From: Sorghum bicolor
Taxonomy: Eukaryota; Streptophyta; Magnoliopsida; Poales; Poaceae
Direction of reading: 5' to 3'
DNA: 64,000 nt
Assembly (NCBI RefSeq): GCF_000003195.3
Contig: NC_012871.2
Span: forward strand, 51,002,183 to 51,066,182
Made by a program: the position numbers and the translations under genes. Below are positions 12,801-22,849 of the stretch, piece by piece. Position 1 is the first letter of the stretch, and every line of letters starts with the position of its first letter. The notes under the pieces are model-generated. The model worked only from the letters and a program-made list of their open reading frames with translations, searched no databases and was not told where the DNA came from.

Positions 12801-15800
12801 ATCATCCTATGCAGCTATCTTCACGGGTGCAACTAAATTCTCTCCTTGGAAGAAAATTTGGAAGAGATGGGCTCCTCTTCGCTGCAAGTTTTTCATTTGG
12901 TTGGCCTTCAAGAACCGCTGTTGGACTGCTGATCGTAAACAGGGTCTGTCTCACCAGGAAGCCTGCCCTTTCTGTGACCAAGAAAAGGAAACAATCTAGC
13001 ACCTACTCATTTCCTGTGTTTTCACTTGGCAGGTGTGGTTCTTGATTCTGCAGCATCTGAACTTTATCTGCTGTGGTTCCCACTACAACAGATGTCCTCT
13101 ACTCAAACTGTTGGAGAAAGCTGTTAGGGGAGTTCCAAAGGAGATGCGGAAATGATTAAATTCTCTCATCATTCTCGTGTCCTGGGAAGTCTGGAAGCAC
13201 TGGAATACTTGTGTGCTGGAAGGAGCTTTGCCTAGTATCCATACACTCCTTCAGACTGTCACACGTCCGATCCAGACCCCCCACGTCGAGCTTAGCGGGC
13301 CAGAGGGGGCCCAAAACCCAGCCCTGGCCGCCACCAGGGGCACCCCACGCACGGCAGGAGGGCGCGTGGCCAGAGGGGGTGGGCCACCACCACCTCCACA
13401 ATATCCTGATATCCGGGAGATTTTAGAATAAAGGAAAGTCTAGAATAAAAATAGGGAAAATAAGTAGAGACTTGTTTAGGAAAAAGGATTGAGATTATTT
13501 AGGAAAGAGGAGAGTTTTGCTTTAGAAAGAGCCAAAGAGGAGTCCAAATCTAAGGCCAGTCTCAATGCATGTTTCATGAGAGTGTCATGCACATTAAATA
13601 GGGTGCCACATAAGCATAATTGCTGACTTGGCAGAGTCATTAAATGAAGGAGTTTCATCAGATGAGAGAGGAGTTTCATCCCCATGAAACTCCTGTGGCT
13701 CGGTTACCTAGTTTATAGTCTTGGTAACTGTGCCATGAAACTATGCATTGAAGGACTCTTCTTTGTTAAGGCACATCTACTGCAGGCCCATATGGCCCAT
13801 GAGGCTCTATTGGAATCATCTTCTCAAATCCCCATAGTCAGTAATATTCTTATAGTTTCTTGGAATACAAGTCCGCTAGGGACTATAATATAGGGGCAAT
13901 GTAACTATTTCAATCAAGCAAGGAATATAGCTTTGCTCTCTAATCTCTGCCTCTCACTCTCTCCAGCCACCGCTGCTCCTCTCCTCTCTCCCTCACACAC
14001 ACCGCCGCCCTAGCCGCCGCCTGCCTAGCCAACCGCCGCCTGCTTTATCCAAAGGTAGTGAACCCGTTTTATGTAGTGCGTGGGCTGTGTCGGCTGGGCC
14101 TTAAGTGCTTTGGGTCCACTGCAGCAGTAGTCCGTATTTCATTAGTATTTAGCATTACGCAAGAGGAAAATCATATGGTGCCCAAGGGGGCTGGCACCCT
14201 CTAGCTAAAATATCATTTGCAATGTTTCAATAAAATCATCACAAAAATCATGTATGTAGTACACCTAAAGTTAAGTGTAGCTGCAACAATTCAGTTCAAA
14301 ATTCATCTTTGATGTTGAGATTACAAAATAAAAATGTCACTGTCAGCACATGATGAACAGTGCCAGGTTGACTGCTTGTCTATTTTGTTTCTTGACATAT
14401 AGGATGAATTTAAACTGAATTGTTGTGGCTATAGTAAACTTTATGTGTACTACATACATGGTTTTGTGATGATTTTTGAAACATTGCAACATGGTATTTT
14501 AGCTAGCGAGGGCGCCAGCCCCCCTGGGCGCCAAATCTGCACTCAGTGTGCAAAGGGGTGTGAACGTTGGAACAAATGGGATGCAACTGTAATTTCGTTG
14601 CTTTTCAAAGACGGTCTCACCCGTCATGGGAAAGAAAAACTGATTTGGTGATCAAATGAGCCGTGGTCAGAAACTTTTATAATGATGAAACACACAACAA
14701 GAATAAAGAAAAAAATATAGAATCTGTTAAACTACGAAAATGAGCTATTGTTACCTTATGATATCTGATAATGACGAAGGTGGGACATCATCATATGAGT
14801 AACTACTATATGGAGACAAAGACATGTCTCTTGCACCAGCCTCTTGTGCGGACATGCATAGTTGTAGCTGATATGAACCCTGCAACAAATAAAGCTTAAT
14901 AATTTTGACTGTGCCAACCCCCCTTACACCTCCAACCAACCACCAGCACCACAAAAAGAAGCAGCTCAAGTGCTCAACACAGGTTTCTAAAGTGGGACAC
15001 AATAGATCTGATCCCATGCTCTTGTACAGCAGAATAGCAACAACTAAAAGCTTATAAATTCCCCCCTTCACAAGTTTATTACCCCTCATAAAAATTGAAA
15101 TAATGTTGCCAAAAGTTTGGGGCATTTAAATTGAACGCTAAAGCCATTTTCCAGCAATTCCATGGAAAAATGGATATATCGCATTCAGTGGCAGTGTATG
15201 TGTCAAGGGCCTGGACACCTAAGGTAGGAGGACCTTGGCTCCTCAACTCATAGCTACAACCGGGTAATAATGCCAGGTTTTTTGCCTGTTAGCCACACTA
15301 ATCTTGGACTCAAAGAACATATTAGTAGCATTAGTAATAAGGGAAACATGGAGACCCCTGGACAAAATCATATTAAACATGAATGTAACAAAGAGAGGAG
15401 ACCTTACCGCAGCATCAACCTTATGAGAGCAAAATGTCAAGCAACTGTCTTGCTCCAGAAGTTTTGGCTGCATGCATAAAACAACAACAAAGCCTTTTAA
15501 TCCCAAGCAAGTTGACATTATAAAATTATAAATCGATGATTTAGGAATGTGAATCTACAAGGGGGGAATCAATTTGACATACCTCTAAGAAGCTTGGTCT
15601 CATTGTAACTTTAGATGCCAACTCCACAATATGTCCCAAACTTAAATTGACACAACTCTCCAAAGACGAAGCAAGTAAATTAGTCGGTATTTTACCCCAG
15701 GAGCATTTCCCTTCAAACACTGTTAAAACGCACATGGATGGTCATTAATCCAATCAATAGGAACACAAATCTCAGCTTAGTTTTTCAGCTTAAGAATCAG

Positions 15801-18800
15801 CAACTATTCTATAAATACAACTACTCACAACAAATGAGCCTGTTAACACGTTAATCCTGTCGGAAAAGAAATCACATAATGTCTGCTCAAAATGTCAACA
15901 TAAACTTACTCTGGAGAGAAGAACCTTCCACATGGTTTCCAGAGCAGTTGTCTTCACCATTACTTTGTCCGACTTGCCCTTTTGGATTAAATTAATTTAA
16001 TGATGGCACAGAAATGAAAAAAAAAAACTCATATAGGATGTGCACTGTACCACAGCTAATAAAGATAATGTCAAGGTTGCAAGGATGGGAGGTTGACAAA
16101 CTCTTCACATCAGGAATGATGAATGTGGCTTCACTGTTGTCCTTATTTCCAAGTTCACTAAAAGAAGTAAGCAAGTGAACCCGACTGAATCGATAAATTG
16201 GAGAATGCTGTAAAATAGGTTAATAGATAAGAATGAGATCATTTGGTAGACAAGCATAAAAACTTGCCACTGCCTTCACAAACTGAAGAAGGCTAGACTT
16301 ACCCCTTCAAGTGAAAGGTTACTAGTAGGTCTAGCTAACAGAACATAAAGAGGAAAGATATAATGTGCTTGCAACTCAGTATTTGTACTTCTAGAAAGTG
16401 ATATGGTTATCTGAATCCTGCATTGATGCATACAGTCAGTCAGTCAGTCACACAAAGGGGAATATTTAGAACAAACAGGGTTGTGATTCAACAGTGCTAA
16501 TGATTTTATCATAAAAATTCCACCTGACATAAATTTAGATGTTTTTTCTCTTGTTTGGCAGATCCGCTATTCCGATTTCTTTTATGCTTTACAAGGAACT
16601 GCAGACATAGTGCTATACCATAACTAAAAGTTGAGATGGAATCGTTCCATCCTAGAAAACTGGGATGGAACCGTCCCATTCCACGTTGTCCCCAGACCAA
16701 AAACAACCAAAAGGATTGTGTTTGGATTGCTGCACCAGCATATGTGCTTGAAAACCAAATTGACATTGTGAACAGTTCTATTCTTACCTGACTCGTGTTT
16801 TTCTTTTACCTTAATCAAATGACACGCAGCTCTCTTGCGTAGTTTGAGGAAAAAAACAGTTCTATTCTTGAATAGCAAAACTGCATAAATCAGGGAAAAT
16901 TGCTTGCCTTAGCTACTGGAGCATCCGGAGCAACAAAGGGTAAAGATTTTCCTACATAACAAGAATGGCTGCAACTCCAACCATATGGTTCGAGAAGATT
17001 AAATTGATCCTTAGGATAAGAGAGTATTATATAGCACTACGTATACCATATGAGGTTAAAAGCAAAGCTTCAGTAGGGTGATTTGCAACATGTTTGCCAT
17101 CCAAAAAAAACTAATCATAGAATTGCACCTAGAATGCCTTGTATTGTGCAAAACTGCACGCTATGGACTGGCTACCACTTGATGAGAAGATGATTAAGAG
17201 ATTAGAAGAATGGCGGTGTGGTTCTGTAAGGCGGCAGAACTATCTTAATTCAGTCCAGTCTTGGCAGTATGCCAACTTACTGCTTGTCCATGTACTTCTC
17301 CCTAAACTTTATTAACAGTGTCGATGAAACTAGAAACACTTCTTTTGGCAAGGTGGTAACTTAAGAAATATTATTTGGAAATGGGAAGACCACTTATTTT
17401 TGGAATGATATCTTGTGTGGGGCTATATCCTTCAGAGACACAATTTCCTGATTCTTATGAGATCAGCAACGATAATGATCAAGCTTTTAGAAGGTGGTTG
17501 GATGAGAACCTACAAACTCAGTTAAGAAGGTTGATAGACATTCTCTTCTCTTGGGATGCGCCTGACAAAGCAAAATAGCTTTGGGCAAAATATGGCAAAT
17601 TCTCTGTTGAATCAATGTACAGTCATTTGTGCAGCTCTGACTATAGGCTCCCATAAAAAATGGAATCGGAAAGCTAAAATACTCCCTAAAAATCTTTTGT
17701 CGCTAACTTTTGCAGAATGGTACTCTGAGAAATGATTCTTAAATGAAAATGGCAAAGAAATGAATCTTGTGCTTTTCATTGTGAAAAAGAACGTGTTAAT
17801 CGCTTGTTCTTTGAATGCCCTCTAGCTAAATTCATCTGGAGCCTATTGCACACGCTTTTGGTTGAACTGTAGGCCAAGCTCTTTTGAACAATTCTGGCCC
17901 TGGGTGATTCTGTGCTTACCAACTGGAAAAGAATTCCATGTTGCTCATTTAGATACTGTATATGATGGGTCCTGTGGAGAGCTGGAAACAATGTGTGCTT
18001 TGAGAAGAAAATAACCAAATCTCCTACTGAGATTATATGTTCATTATGTTTGTTCCTATCATACTGGGCAGGTCTCCAGAAGCAGGAAAACCCATAAGCT
18101 TTGGAGGAGGGACCTGAAGCTTTGAAGCAAATTGCCCTAAAGTTCCTCCAATTGAGCAGATGCAGGGGTCACGCATGGAGCAAGCTCTAACAGGCCAAAG
18201 GGTTTGGTGGCTTTACCTCATTGCCATCTGAACACCTTGGAAAATGGAAGATGCTGGAGTACATGTATGTGCACTGCTGTTTTTAGACTAGATGGTGGCA
18301 GTTTAGATTATGTTCAGTTGTTAGTTCTAGTTGTCTCGCCTTTCCAGGATGTTGGATTGTAATGGCATTGTTTTGCTTTCTTGTTCGCGGTAGTCTGGGT
18401 GTGCTGCTCAGTTCTGGGCCCTGTGTGCCGTCAGGCCATTTACAGTATCACTTTGGTTTCCGGTGCTAATGTGGATTGGTGAGACTTTTGAACGCGCTAA
18501 TCATTGTACCGTTTCTTTAACTTCATTGCTTAGAGTAATGAAATTTGGGTCACTCTGCTCTGGGGAAAAAAAGAGAATGCTTTGTATTGCATATGACCTG
18601 CCATCTGGTTCACAGATCAAGCTAACACTGTTCATCAGACCAAAATGCCCCTCTTTTTGCTGCTGCAAGGCCCCTGGCTTGCTGTCTCCTATGTGTCACC
18701 TCACGTTCACTCACTGGCAGCAATGCATATGCGCCTACAGCTGCAAAACGAGTGCACCATGAGGGATAAGCTGCAGCAGCGAGTGAACAATGAAGCAGTG

Positions 18801-20717
18801 AGACCAGTAGCTGCAGCGCTGGCTGAGGCATCGAGCAGTAACCAATTGAGTATAAGACACAGGCAAGTGGTAGCAGCAAAAAGCCAGAACGCACGACCAC
18901 AAAAGAGCAGAGTGACTGGTTAGTGCTCATTGGACTCTCCGAGGGTTCACCATAGAAGTAGCTTCAATCTGGGCAATGGTGTTGAAGAGACTGAGAGGGA
19001 GGAGATAGATTAAGCAATGACGGAGAGAGAACATGAGGCCACTTCTGTTTCTGTTATTTTTAATGCCTGAGTTTTTAACAATTTCACTATATTATTTCAC
19101 ACAAACAAAGGATGACCGAAATATAGTGGCAAACTGAACTGATTTTGACGGGCCTTAGTGACAGTTTTGCAATTCATGTTTTTATAATGGAAAATCCCAA
19201 ATAGGATGTCAAGTGAGTGGCAAATTCGCAACTTTCCCAACCATAAATCTATGTCAGGTACCAAATGAATTTAAAGAAAAATACATGAATTTCATGAACC
19301 TTAGTTCGTATTGATAAATAGAATGCAGAAAAAACCCAAACTGCATGGCTTTAAGCAGAGTGACTCAGGGGGCTACGAGACAGACTATAAAATAGAGCAG
19401 CCTATGCATATAAATGCAGGAGGTGCTATGGACTTGGTCTAAAACATCAGGGGAAATCTTACTCGTAGCAACAAGGAAATAGCAAATGAAACTAATCATC
19501 CCAATACATACATTTGTTTGTTGTACATGCATGGCTGGGCCCACAAACCATGATATGACATAAAATAGAGAGGATTTACTAAAGTAGTTGTCAATAAGGT
19601 GCTGAGCTCAAGATGAAACAATATATACTTTAGGATCATCAAAACATTTAAATGCATGACTGTCCATTCAAGGTTCAGACCTCTTTTTTCTCCTCGCGTG
19701 TATATTGTAAAGAAGGCATCTTTGAATAAAAAGGGGCTGCAAAATTCATGGAATCATCATTGGTATCTCAAATCAATTGCACATAATGGTTACCGTTACT
19801 GCAGGGTGCAGAGTAAGCATGGTCATGTGAACAATGTTGAAAGAAGGGAGCATAATTGTAGGATAAACTTTACGTTTTTCAGGGCTCGCCGTTGAATAAT
19901 ATTGTAGAGCTCGACTGGCTTGCAATACAGAGCCAAATCTCTTTCAGCAGCAAGTTTCTCATCCGGAGACAATGCAGTTCTTAGCTGCTGATGGAAGGCC
20001 TGGCCTGTAGACCCAGGATAAGCATATTCACGTCCAATATTCCTGCATACAAGCACAACTTGCATATAACAACAGAACGCATTCCGTCTCACTTGAAGAA
20101 CAAGAACAGCAACATGTCCATAATTGTGCATCCACAAAGCAGCTGGACTACCTATTTCTATTTCAGAACGCAACCCGAACATGGCAAGAATCGCTCAATG
20201 TATATCTCTTTATGTAAATATTTTCTTTAAGTTTGTAGGTGGTAATTCAAGTACACCCTCCATTCCAAATTATAAGACGTTTTGGCTATTCTAGATACAT
20301 AGTTTTTGCTATGTGCTTAGGTATACATATACACTGTGTCTCTAGACATAGATAAAGCAATGTATTAGAAGAGCCAAAAGAAGTCTTATATGGAATGGAG
20401 GGAGTAGTGTGCAAAACAAGCGTAGCTATGTCAAGAAAACGGGCGTGGCAAGATCCAGAACCAACAAAGTGACCGGTCGTTATTATACCGACATTAGTCA
20501 TCTACAAACAAGAGTTTCTTTCTCACTACCTGACCGATCGTTATACACGAACTAAGACGCATCGCTATGCACTTCACTAAGGCACTGAGCCACAATCTCT
20601 CACTGCCTGCCCAAACAGAGTTTCTTTCCGGCGTGCGGCGGACCCACGCGCAATCTCTCCCCTGAGCCATTTATGCACTTACTGATTTATCGGTTGAGGC
20701 AGAGGCAGGCCGGGCAT
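583..20717 (-). CDS. EMF2: EMF2/VRN2/Su(z)12-type Polycomb group protein (19 exons seen, 3' end off window)
   Basis: Su(z)12-family subunit of plant PRC2, which supports H3K27 methylation in the nucleus. Coding exons in transcription order: 20717-20683, 20042-19874, 19736-19681, 16417-16303, 16207-16051, 15978-15910, 15719-15583, 15467-15408, 14879-14755, 11978-11914, 10785-10733, 10347-10294, 10212-10153, 4271-4225, 4148-4012, 2905-2782, 2672-2624, 872-789, 662-583. Every intron has GT..AG ends and all 18 junctions keep one frame: 1676 nt, 558 codons plus 2 nt, no stop. The start is ATG at 20717 (MPGLPL). Landmarks are the [17 protein letters not shown] block in exon 2, the C2H2 finger (C336, C339, H352, H357), the acidic [12 protein letters not shown] stretch (exon 18) and the first part of the VEFS box (exon 19). 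Weak sites are the exon 3 donor (GTCTGA) and the exon 6 acceptor (CCAAAAG). About 60-80 C-terminal residues usual for the family lie beyond position 1 or are lost. Family assignment is secure; EMF2a versus EMF2b is not resolved. Confidence 0.9.
873..2183. other. Intron 17 sequence, left part
   Basis: AT-rich intronic sequence between exon 18 (872) and the SINE that starts at 2203. Short reading frames here have no recognisable product. I see no further exon of the gene and no clear repeat. Confidence 0.5.
2203..2440 (+). mobile_element. tRNA-derived SINE with 19-bp target-site duplication
   Basis: An A-box-like TAGCTGAGTTGGTTAGG (about 2214) and a B-box-like GGTTTGACTCC (about 2257) give a Pol III tRNA-type head. 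The body ends in a T-rich tail (2435-2442). It is flanked by direct repeats TTACATGATGGGTGTTAAG at 2184-2202 and the same word with one mismatch at 2441-2459. Structure and size (~238 bp) fit grass SINE families such as Au-like SINEs; the exact family is not assigned. It sits in intron 17 of the EMF2-like gene, antisense to it. Confidence 0.8.
3234..3853. mobile_element. Non-autonomous DNA transposon with 9-bp TSD (MULE-like)
   Basis: A 620-bp segment whose ends are CACTGGCGGA and TCCGCCACT, near-perfect short inverted ends. It is flanked by AGTGGACAT at 3225-3233 and 3854-3862. A 9-bp duplication is typical of Mutator-like elements. The subterminal GGGTATTCC/GGAATACCC words occur at both ends. 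No transposase ORF is visible. It lies in intron 15 of the EMF2-like gene. Confidence 0.6.
4292..4469 (+). repeat. 5' LTR of the Copia element
   Basis: 178 bp, starts TGTTAGAATATTG and ends TTCTCTATTA. It contains a TATATATTGTAACC box-like stretch near 4401 that could be its promoter. It appears identical to the 3' LTR. Confidence 0.92.
4639..7958 (+). pseudogene. Copia gag-protease-integrase part of polyprotein (frameshifted)
   Basis: A plausible gag start is ATG 4639, an Ala/Glu-rich leader. A 1-nt frame change near 4760-4775 leads into the long frame that stays open to 7958. Gag shows the UBN2-type region ([17 protein letters not shown], about 5049-5100) and an RG/QG-rich tail but no CCHC knuckle. 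The protease motif reads NSGATSH, with Asn (6111-6113) in place of the catalytic Asp. The GAG-pre-integrase zinc site begins WHRRLGHP (about 6496). Integrase acidic residues are at 6681 (HCDLW), 6867 (QCDNGREF) and 6975 (GKVER). Near 7530-7600 the coding frame switches again to the RT frame, so the 3' part of this frame is not the true product. Confidence 0.85.
7453..9588 (+). pseudogene. Copia reverse transcriptase-RNase H part of polyprotein
   Basis: This is the continuation of the polyprotein in another frame; its first ~50 codons overlap the upstream frame and the switch point lies near 7530-7600. A Pro-rich linker leads into the [11 protein letters not shown], the [14 protein letters not shown] block, [13 protein letters not shown] and the catalytic YVDD at 8620-8631. 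RNase H follows with [17 protein letters not shown] and [11 protein letters not shown] and RNase H have no internal stop. It is called a pseudogene only because the polyprotein is split by two frameshifts and has the altered protease residue; the domain itself looks intact. Confidence 0.85.
9583..9760 (+). repeat. 3' LTR of the Copia element
   Basis: 178 bp, directly preceded by a G-run purine tract. The polyprotein stop codon TAG lies inside the first six bases of this LTR (TGTTAG, stop at 9586-9588). Confidence 0.92.
9766..10152. other. Intron 13 sequence right of the Copia insertion
   Basis: AT-rich intronic sequence between the Copia TSD and exon 13. I see no exon, repeat boundary or other feature in it. 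Confidence 0.5.
10294..10785 (-). other. Exons 11-12 of the EMF2-like gene: Su(z)12 C2H2 zinc finger
   Basis: Exon 11 (10785-10733) encodes [18 protein letters not shown] and exon 12 (10347-10294) encodes [18 protein letters not shown]. Together they make the Cys-x2-Cys-x12-His-x4-His finger typical of EMF2, VRN2 and Su(z)12. All four metal ligands are present. The 385-nt intron between them holds a Stowaway MITE. Confidence 0.9.
10476..10568. mobile_element. Stowaway-type MITE
   Basis: About 93 bp with terminal inverted repeats CTCCCTCCGTTTCAAATTAT and the matching ATAATTTGGAATGGAGGGAG. TA duplications lie at 10474-10475 and 10569-10570. It is in intron 11 of the EMF2-like gene. Confidence 0.85.
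10946..11277. repeat. 166-bp tandem direct duplication
   Basis: Units 10946-11111 and 11112-11277 are adjacent direct copies. I count three differences (GCTATG/GCCATG, AGCAAATG/AGGAAATG, AAGGAAC/AAGTAAC). It is intronic (intron 10) and non-coding. Confidence 0.9.
11278..11913. other. Intron 10 sequence, no further feature
   Basis: AT-rich intron sequence between the tandem duplication and exon 10. No repeat boundary or coding signal is seen. A short MQKT-like word near 11655 resembles exon 10 but is a chance match. Confidence 0.45.
12490..13257 (+). pseudogene. LINE-type non-LTR retrotransposon fragment (zf-RVT region)
   Basis: Broken frames at 12511-12705 and 12718-12999 carry the plant LINE C-terminal pattern: [12 protein letters not shown], then [20 protein letters not shown], then a zinc-knuckle region [14 protein letters not shown] stop follows immediately. 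The upstream RT and endonuclease are absent and no poly-A end is seen, so it is a 5'- and 3'-truncated relic in intron 9. At its right end (about 13257) it abuts LTR-like sequence. Confidence 0.75.
13258..14060 (+). mobile_element. LTR-like fragment interrupted by a MITE
   Basis: The sequence begins TGTCACACGTCC directly at the LINE truncation and continues to about 14060 with an AATATAGGGGCAATGTAA segment and pyrimidine-rich CTCTCTCC tracts that resemble the promoter and leader of a plant LTR. No partner LTR or coding domain is present. It could be a solo LTR or part of an unknown element; the right boundary is uncertain. Confidence 0.3.
13553..13768. mobile_element. MITE with imperfect TCAATGCAT..GTTTCATG inverted ends
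   Basis: The left end GGCCAGTCTCAATGCATG is mirrored by CATGCATTGA-like sequence at the right (CTATGCATTGAAGGACTC). Inside are further GTTTCAT/ATGAAAC inverted words. About 215 bp, non-coding. Size and ends fit common grass MITEs; the superfamily is not assigned. Confidence 0.55.
14176..14533. mobile_element. Foldback / long-TIR MITE (~360 bp)
   Basis: Arms 14176-14310 and 14402-14533 are imperfect inverted copies over ~130 nt each. Paired words include TGGTGCCC/GGGCGCCA, CTAGCTAAAATA/TATTTTAGCTAG, GCAATGTTTC/GAAACATTGC and CATGTATGTAGTACAC/GTGTACTACATACATG. A ~90-nt loop separates them. No ORF. It lies in intron 9 of the EMF2-like gene, close to exon 9. Confidence 0.8.
16418..17249. other. 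Intron 3 sequence, left part
   Basis: AT-rich intron sequence. It holds a short CAGT tandem run (about 16432-16450) and a GGAATCGTTCCAT/ATGGAACCGTCCCA word pair (about 16637-16680) that looks like a degraded MITE end. No exon is seen. Confidence 0.4.
17250..18575 (+). pseudogene. LINE-type non-LTR retrotransposon 3' fragment
   Basis: A degraded C-terminal region with many stops and frame changes. Recognisable pieces are NTSFGK near 17330, [17 protein letters not shown] near 17580, the zinc-knuckle [20 protein letters not shown] near 17780, and [19 protein letters not shown] near 17970. It ends in TAATGAAATTTGGGTCAC-type sequence and a short A-run (about 18565), as in plant LINE 3' ends. In intron 3 of the EMF2-like gene, antisense to it. 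Confidence 0.7.
18576..19680. other. Intron 3 sequence, right part
   Basis: No recognisable exon or TE. The stretch 18620-18930 is GC-richer with CAGC/GCTG words and frames open on both strands, but none resembles a known protein; I treat it as intronic. Confidence 0.4.
20252..20406. mobile_element. Stowaway-like MITE
   Basis: About 155 bp with inverted ends CACCCTCCATTCCAAATTAT and the matching TATGGAATGGAGGGAG, flanked by TA. It is in intron 1 of the EMF2-like gene. It differs internally from the MITE at 10476. Confidence 0.75.
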
Positions 20718-21058
20718 CCTCGCTGCTGACGAACACCTAGGGTCTTGCTCTTGCGGACCCGGACCCACGACGAGTTCTTTCTTCTTTCCGCGCGCAGGAA
20801 CCTACCCAACGGTGGGATCAGGTCTCATCAGCATCAAACTGGAGCGCTAGCAGGCGGCGAAGTGTGGGAGCGGGGGCCGCGAACGGGAGCGGAGGCAAGA
20901 GAGGCGGCGTAAGCGGTGGCCACCGGATTGGAACGGCGGCTCGGCCCGGACCCGGGGAGGAATTGGTGAGAGAGGAAAAAATGGGACCTCTCCCGAGTGC
21001 CGAATGTGCCCTTATTTTCCTTCCTTCTGCACAGAGGGCTCCATCCTCCATGTTGTAA
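20718..21058 (-). promoter_or_regulatory. Presumed 5' UTR / core promoter region of the EMF2-like gene
   Basis: A GC-rich block (about 20820-20960) lies directly upstream of the exon 1 ATG on the minus strand and falls into AT-rich sequence beyond about 21060. That is the usual profile of a grass 5' UTR and promoter. No clear TATA box was identified. The transcription start is not determined and a 5' UTR intron cannot be excluded. Confidence 0.4.
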
Positions 21059-22215
21059 TGAAAGCAGGTTTTTCCCTTTTTGTGTCTAGTTTGGGTTTAC
21101 ACGAGTCCATTCTACCGTTGGGTTTACACGGATCCATGTAAAGATACCTCCAATAATATTACTAGCACCATACTTTTTTATCGCATTTTAAAATTTAAAT
21201 TTTTAAAATCTTTGACCAATAAATTAAATAATAATTTTAATCATTATAACATAAATTTGATATAGATAGATTTGTAATTAAATCTACTATCCAAATATCA
21301 TAAGTTTTCATAATATAAGAAAAAATAAATAGATGGTTAAAAGTGTAATTCGAAAAACCACGTCATATTAAACTATGCTTTATAAAAGAGAATAGATAGA
21401 GTAGCTTCCTTATCTTAGGGCACACGCAGTGTGTAACGCTAAATCATCTTTTGGGCCCCACGGAGAGAGAAATATAAAGAAAAAGATATGTTTTCTCTCC
21501 TAATGCGTGGCTACCAATGTGTTTTTTCTATTTTTGTTACGTGTTTCTCTCTCCATTTATAGTAGATATTATTTTTCAATTCATATTTGTTTCACACTGT
21601 CTCCAACAACCAGTTTTGCTTCTAACATCTAAAGTTCGATCGCCCTAGTGTATACAGTTTGATTTATACGCGTTATGATTTGATTTTGCTGAACATTGAA
21701 GTTTCTCTTATAAAAATAAAGAATCCACGTCATAATTTCTTTCTATGTAGGGGAGAGAGTGTGAGAGATTGAAAGATCATGTTTGGTTACGGTTATTGAT
21801 TGACAATAGTAGTAAACCTATTGTTTCATATTTGAGATGAAAGGTTTTAGTCCACAAGTAATGTTGAGCAACATGAAAACCATAAAGGTGGAAATGGTGT
21901 TGATAATGTGGTAAGAGGATCAACTAAGTGAAGAGTTGAGGAGACGAGAAGATTGAGATGATGATCCAAGTGATGAAGTGAAGATCATTAAGAATAAGGA
22001 GAATAACATTAGTATTGTACGGCAAGATGTTGAAGGCTAAACAAGGTTAGGCTACAATGGATTGTGCAAGGGTGAAAGGCAAGTAGAGACTCATGTATGA
22101 CCATCACTGCACTAAAGTGTGAATAGAGAGTTTACAGTGAGGTGCGAGTAGAGAATTGACCAAGGTGATGATAAAGAGCAAGTAAAGCTTGGGCCAATGC
22201 ATTTTAAAGGTCATA
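21059..22215. other. AT-rich intergenic sequence
   Basis: Upstream of the EMF2-like gene. It contains an imperfect GGGTTTACACG repeat (about 21095 and 21120). No coding region or complete TE is recognised. Confidence 0.4.
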
Positions 22216-22849
22216 CACTACTACATGCAAGCCATTATAGTTGATTCGTAACCCCCATCACTGCCATATTGACACTTGATGGTGAAATGTCGACGATGAT
22301 AATATGCATGGTCATCACTGTAAATTGGATAATATGTTACACTTGTGGTTGGCAACACGAACCGGTTTTTAGAAATCTAGAAAAACCAAAAAAATAATTC
22401 TTTTTGCTCTAATCATGGGAAGTCACAAGTCTCATGATTTTTCACATGAAAAATACGCAAGTTGCGCGGTGGTGGGATTTGAACCTAAGAAGGTGTCCTC
22501 TTTCGTAACTCCTCTATCCACTCCACCCTAAGTCACTTGTGTCTATGTGACATATCCATTTCCTAGTATTCACTTTTTAGGATTTTAAAATGAATATTTA
22601 GTACCCTAAATGACTTCAAATAAAAATTCATCAACTATGAATTTATTGTTCTAATCAAGATCTACAACTTTGGGTTTTTGTTGTTTTGCCAGCCAAGGTC
22701 ATTTTGACAAATTTGAATTTCAAATTGTGAGAACTTGAGCCATACTTTTGGGAGCTTAAATGATTTCAAATGAAAAAGATCATCAATTACTGATTTGTAG
22801 TTCTCATCGAGATCTACAACTTTGATTTTGATAGATTTTCTACCCATGG

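Noticed and set aside
13156..13431. Overlapping open frames on both strands near 13.2-13.4 kb
   Set aside because: They cross the LINE/LTR-like junction, so they cannot be one gene, and no domain is visible.
18622..18930. Open frames on both strands in intron 3
   Set aside because: There are no motifs, no splice context with the neighbouring exons, and the composition is CAGC-repeat-like.
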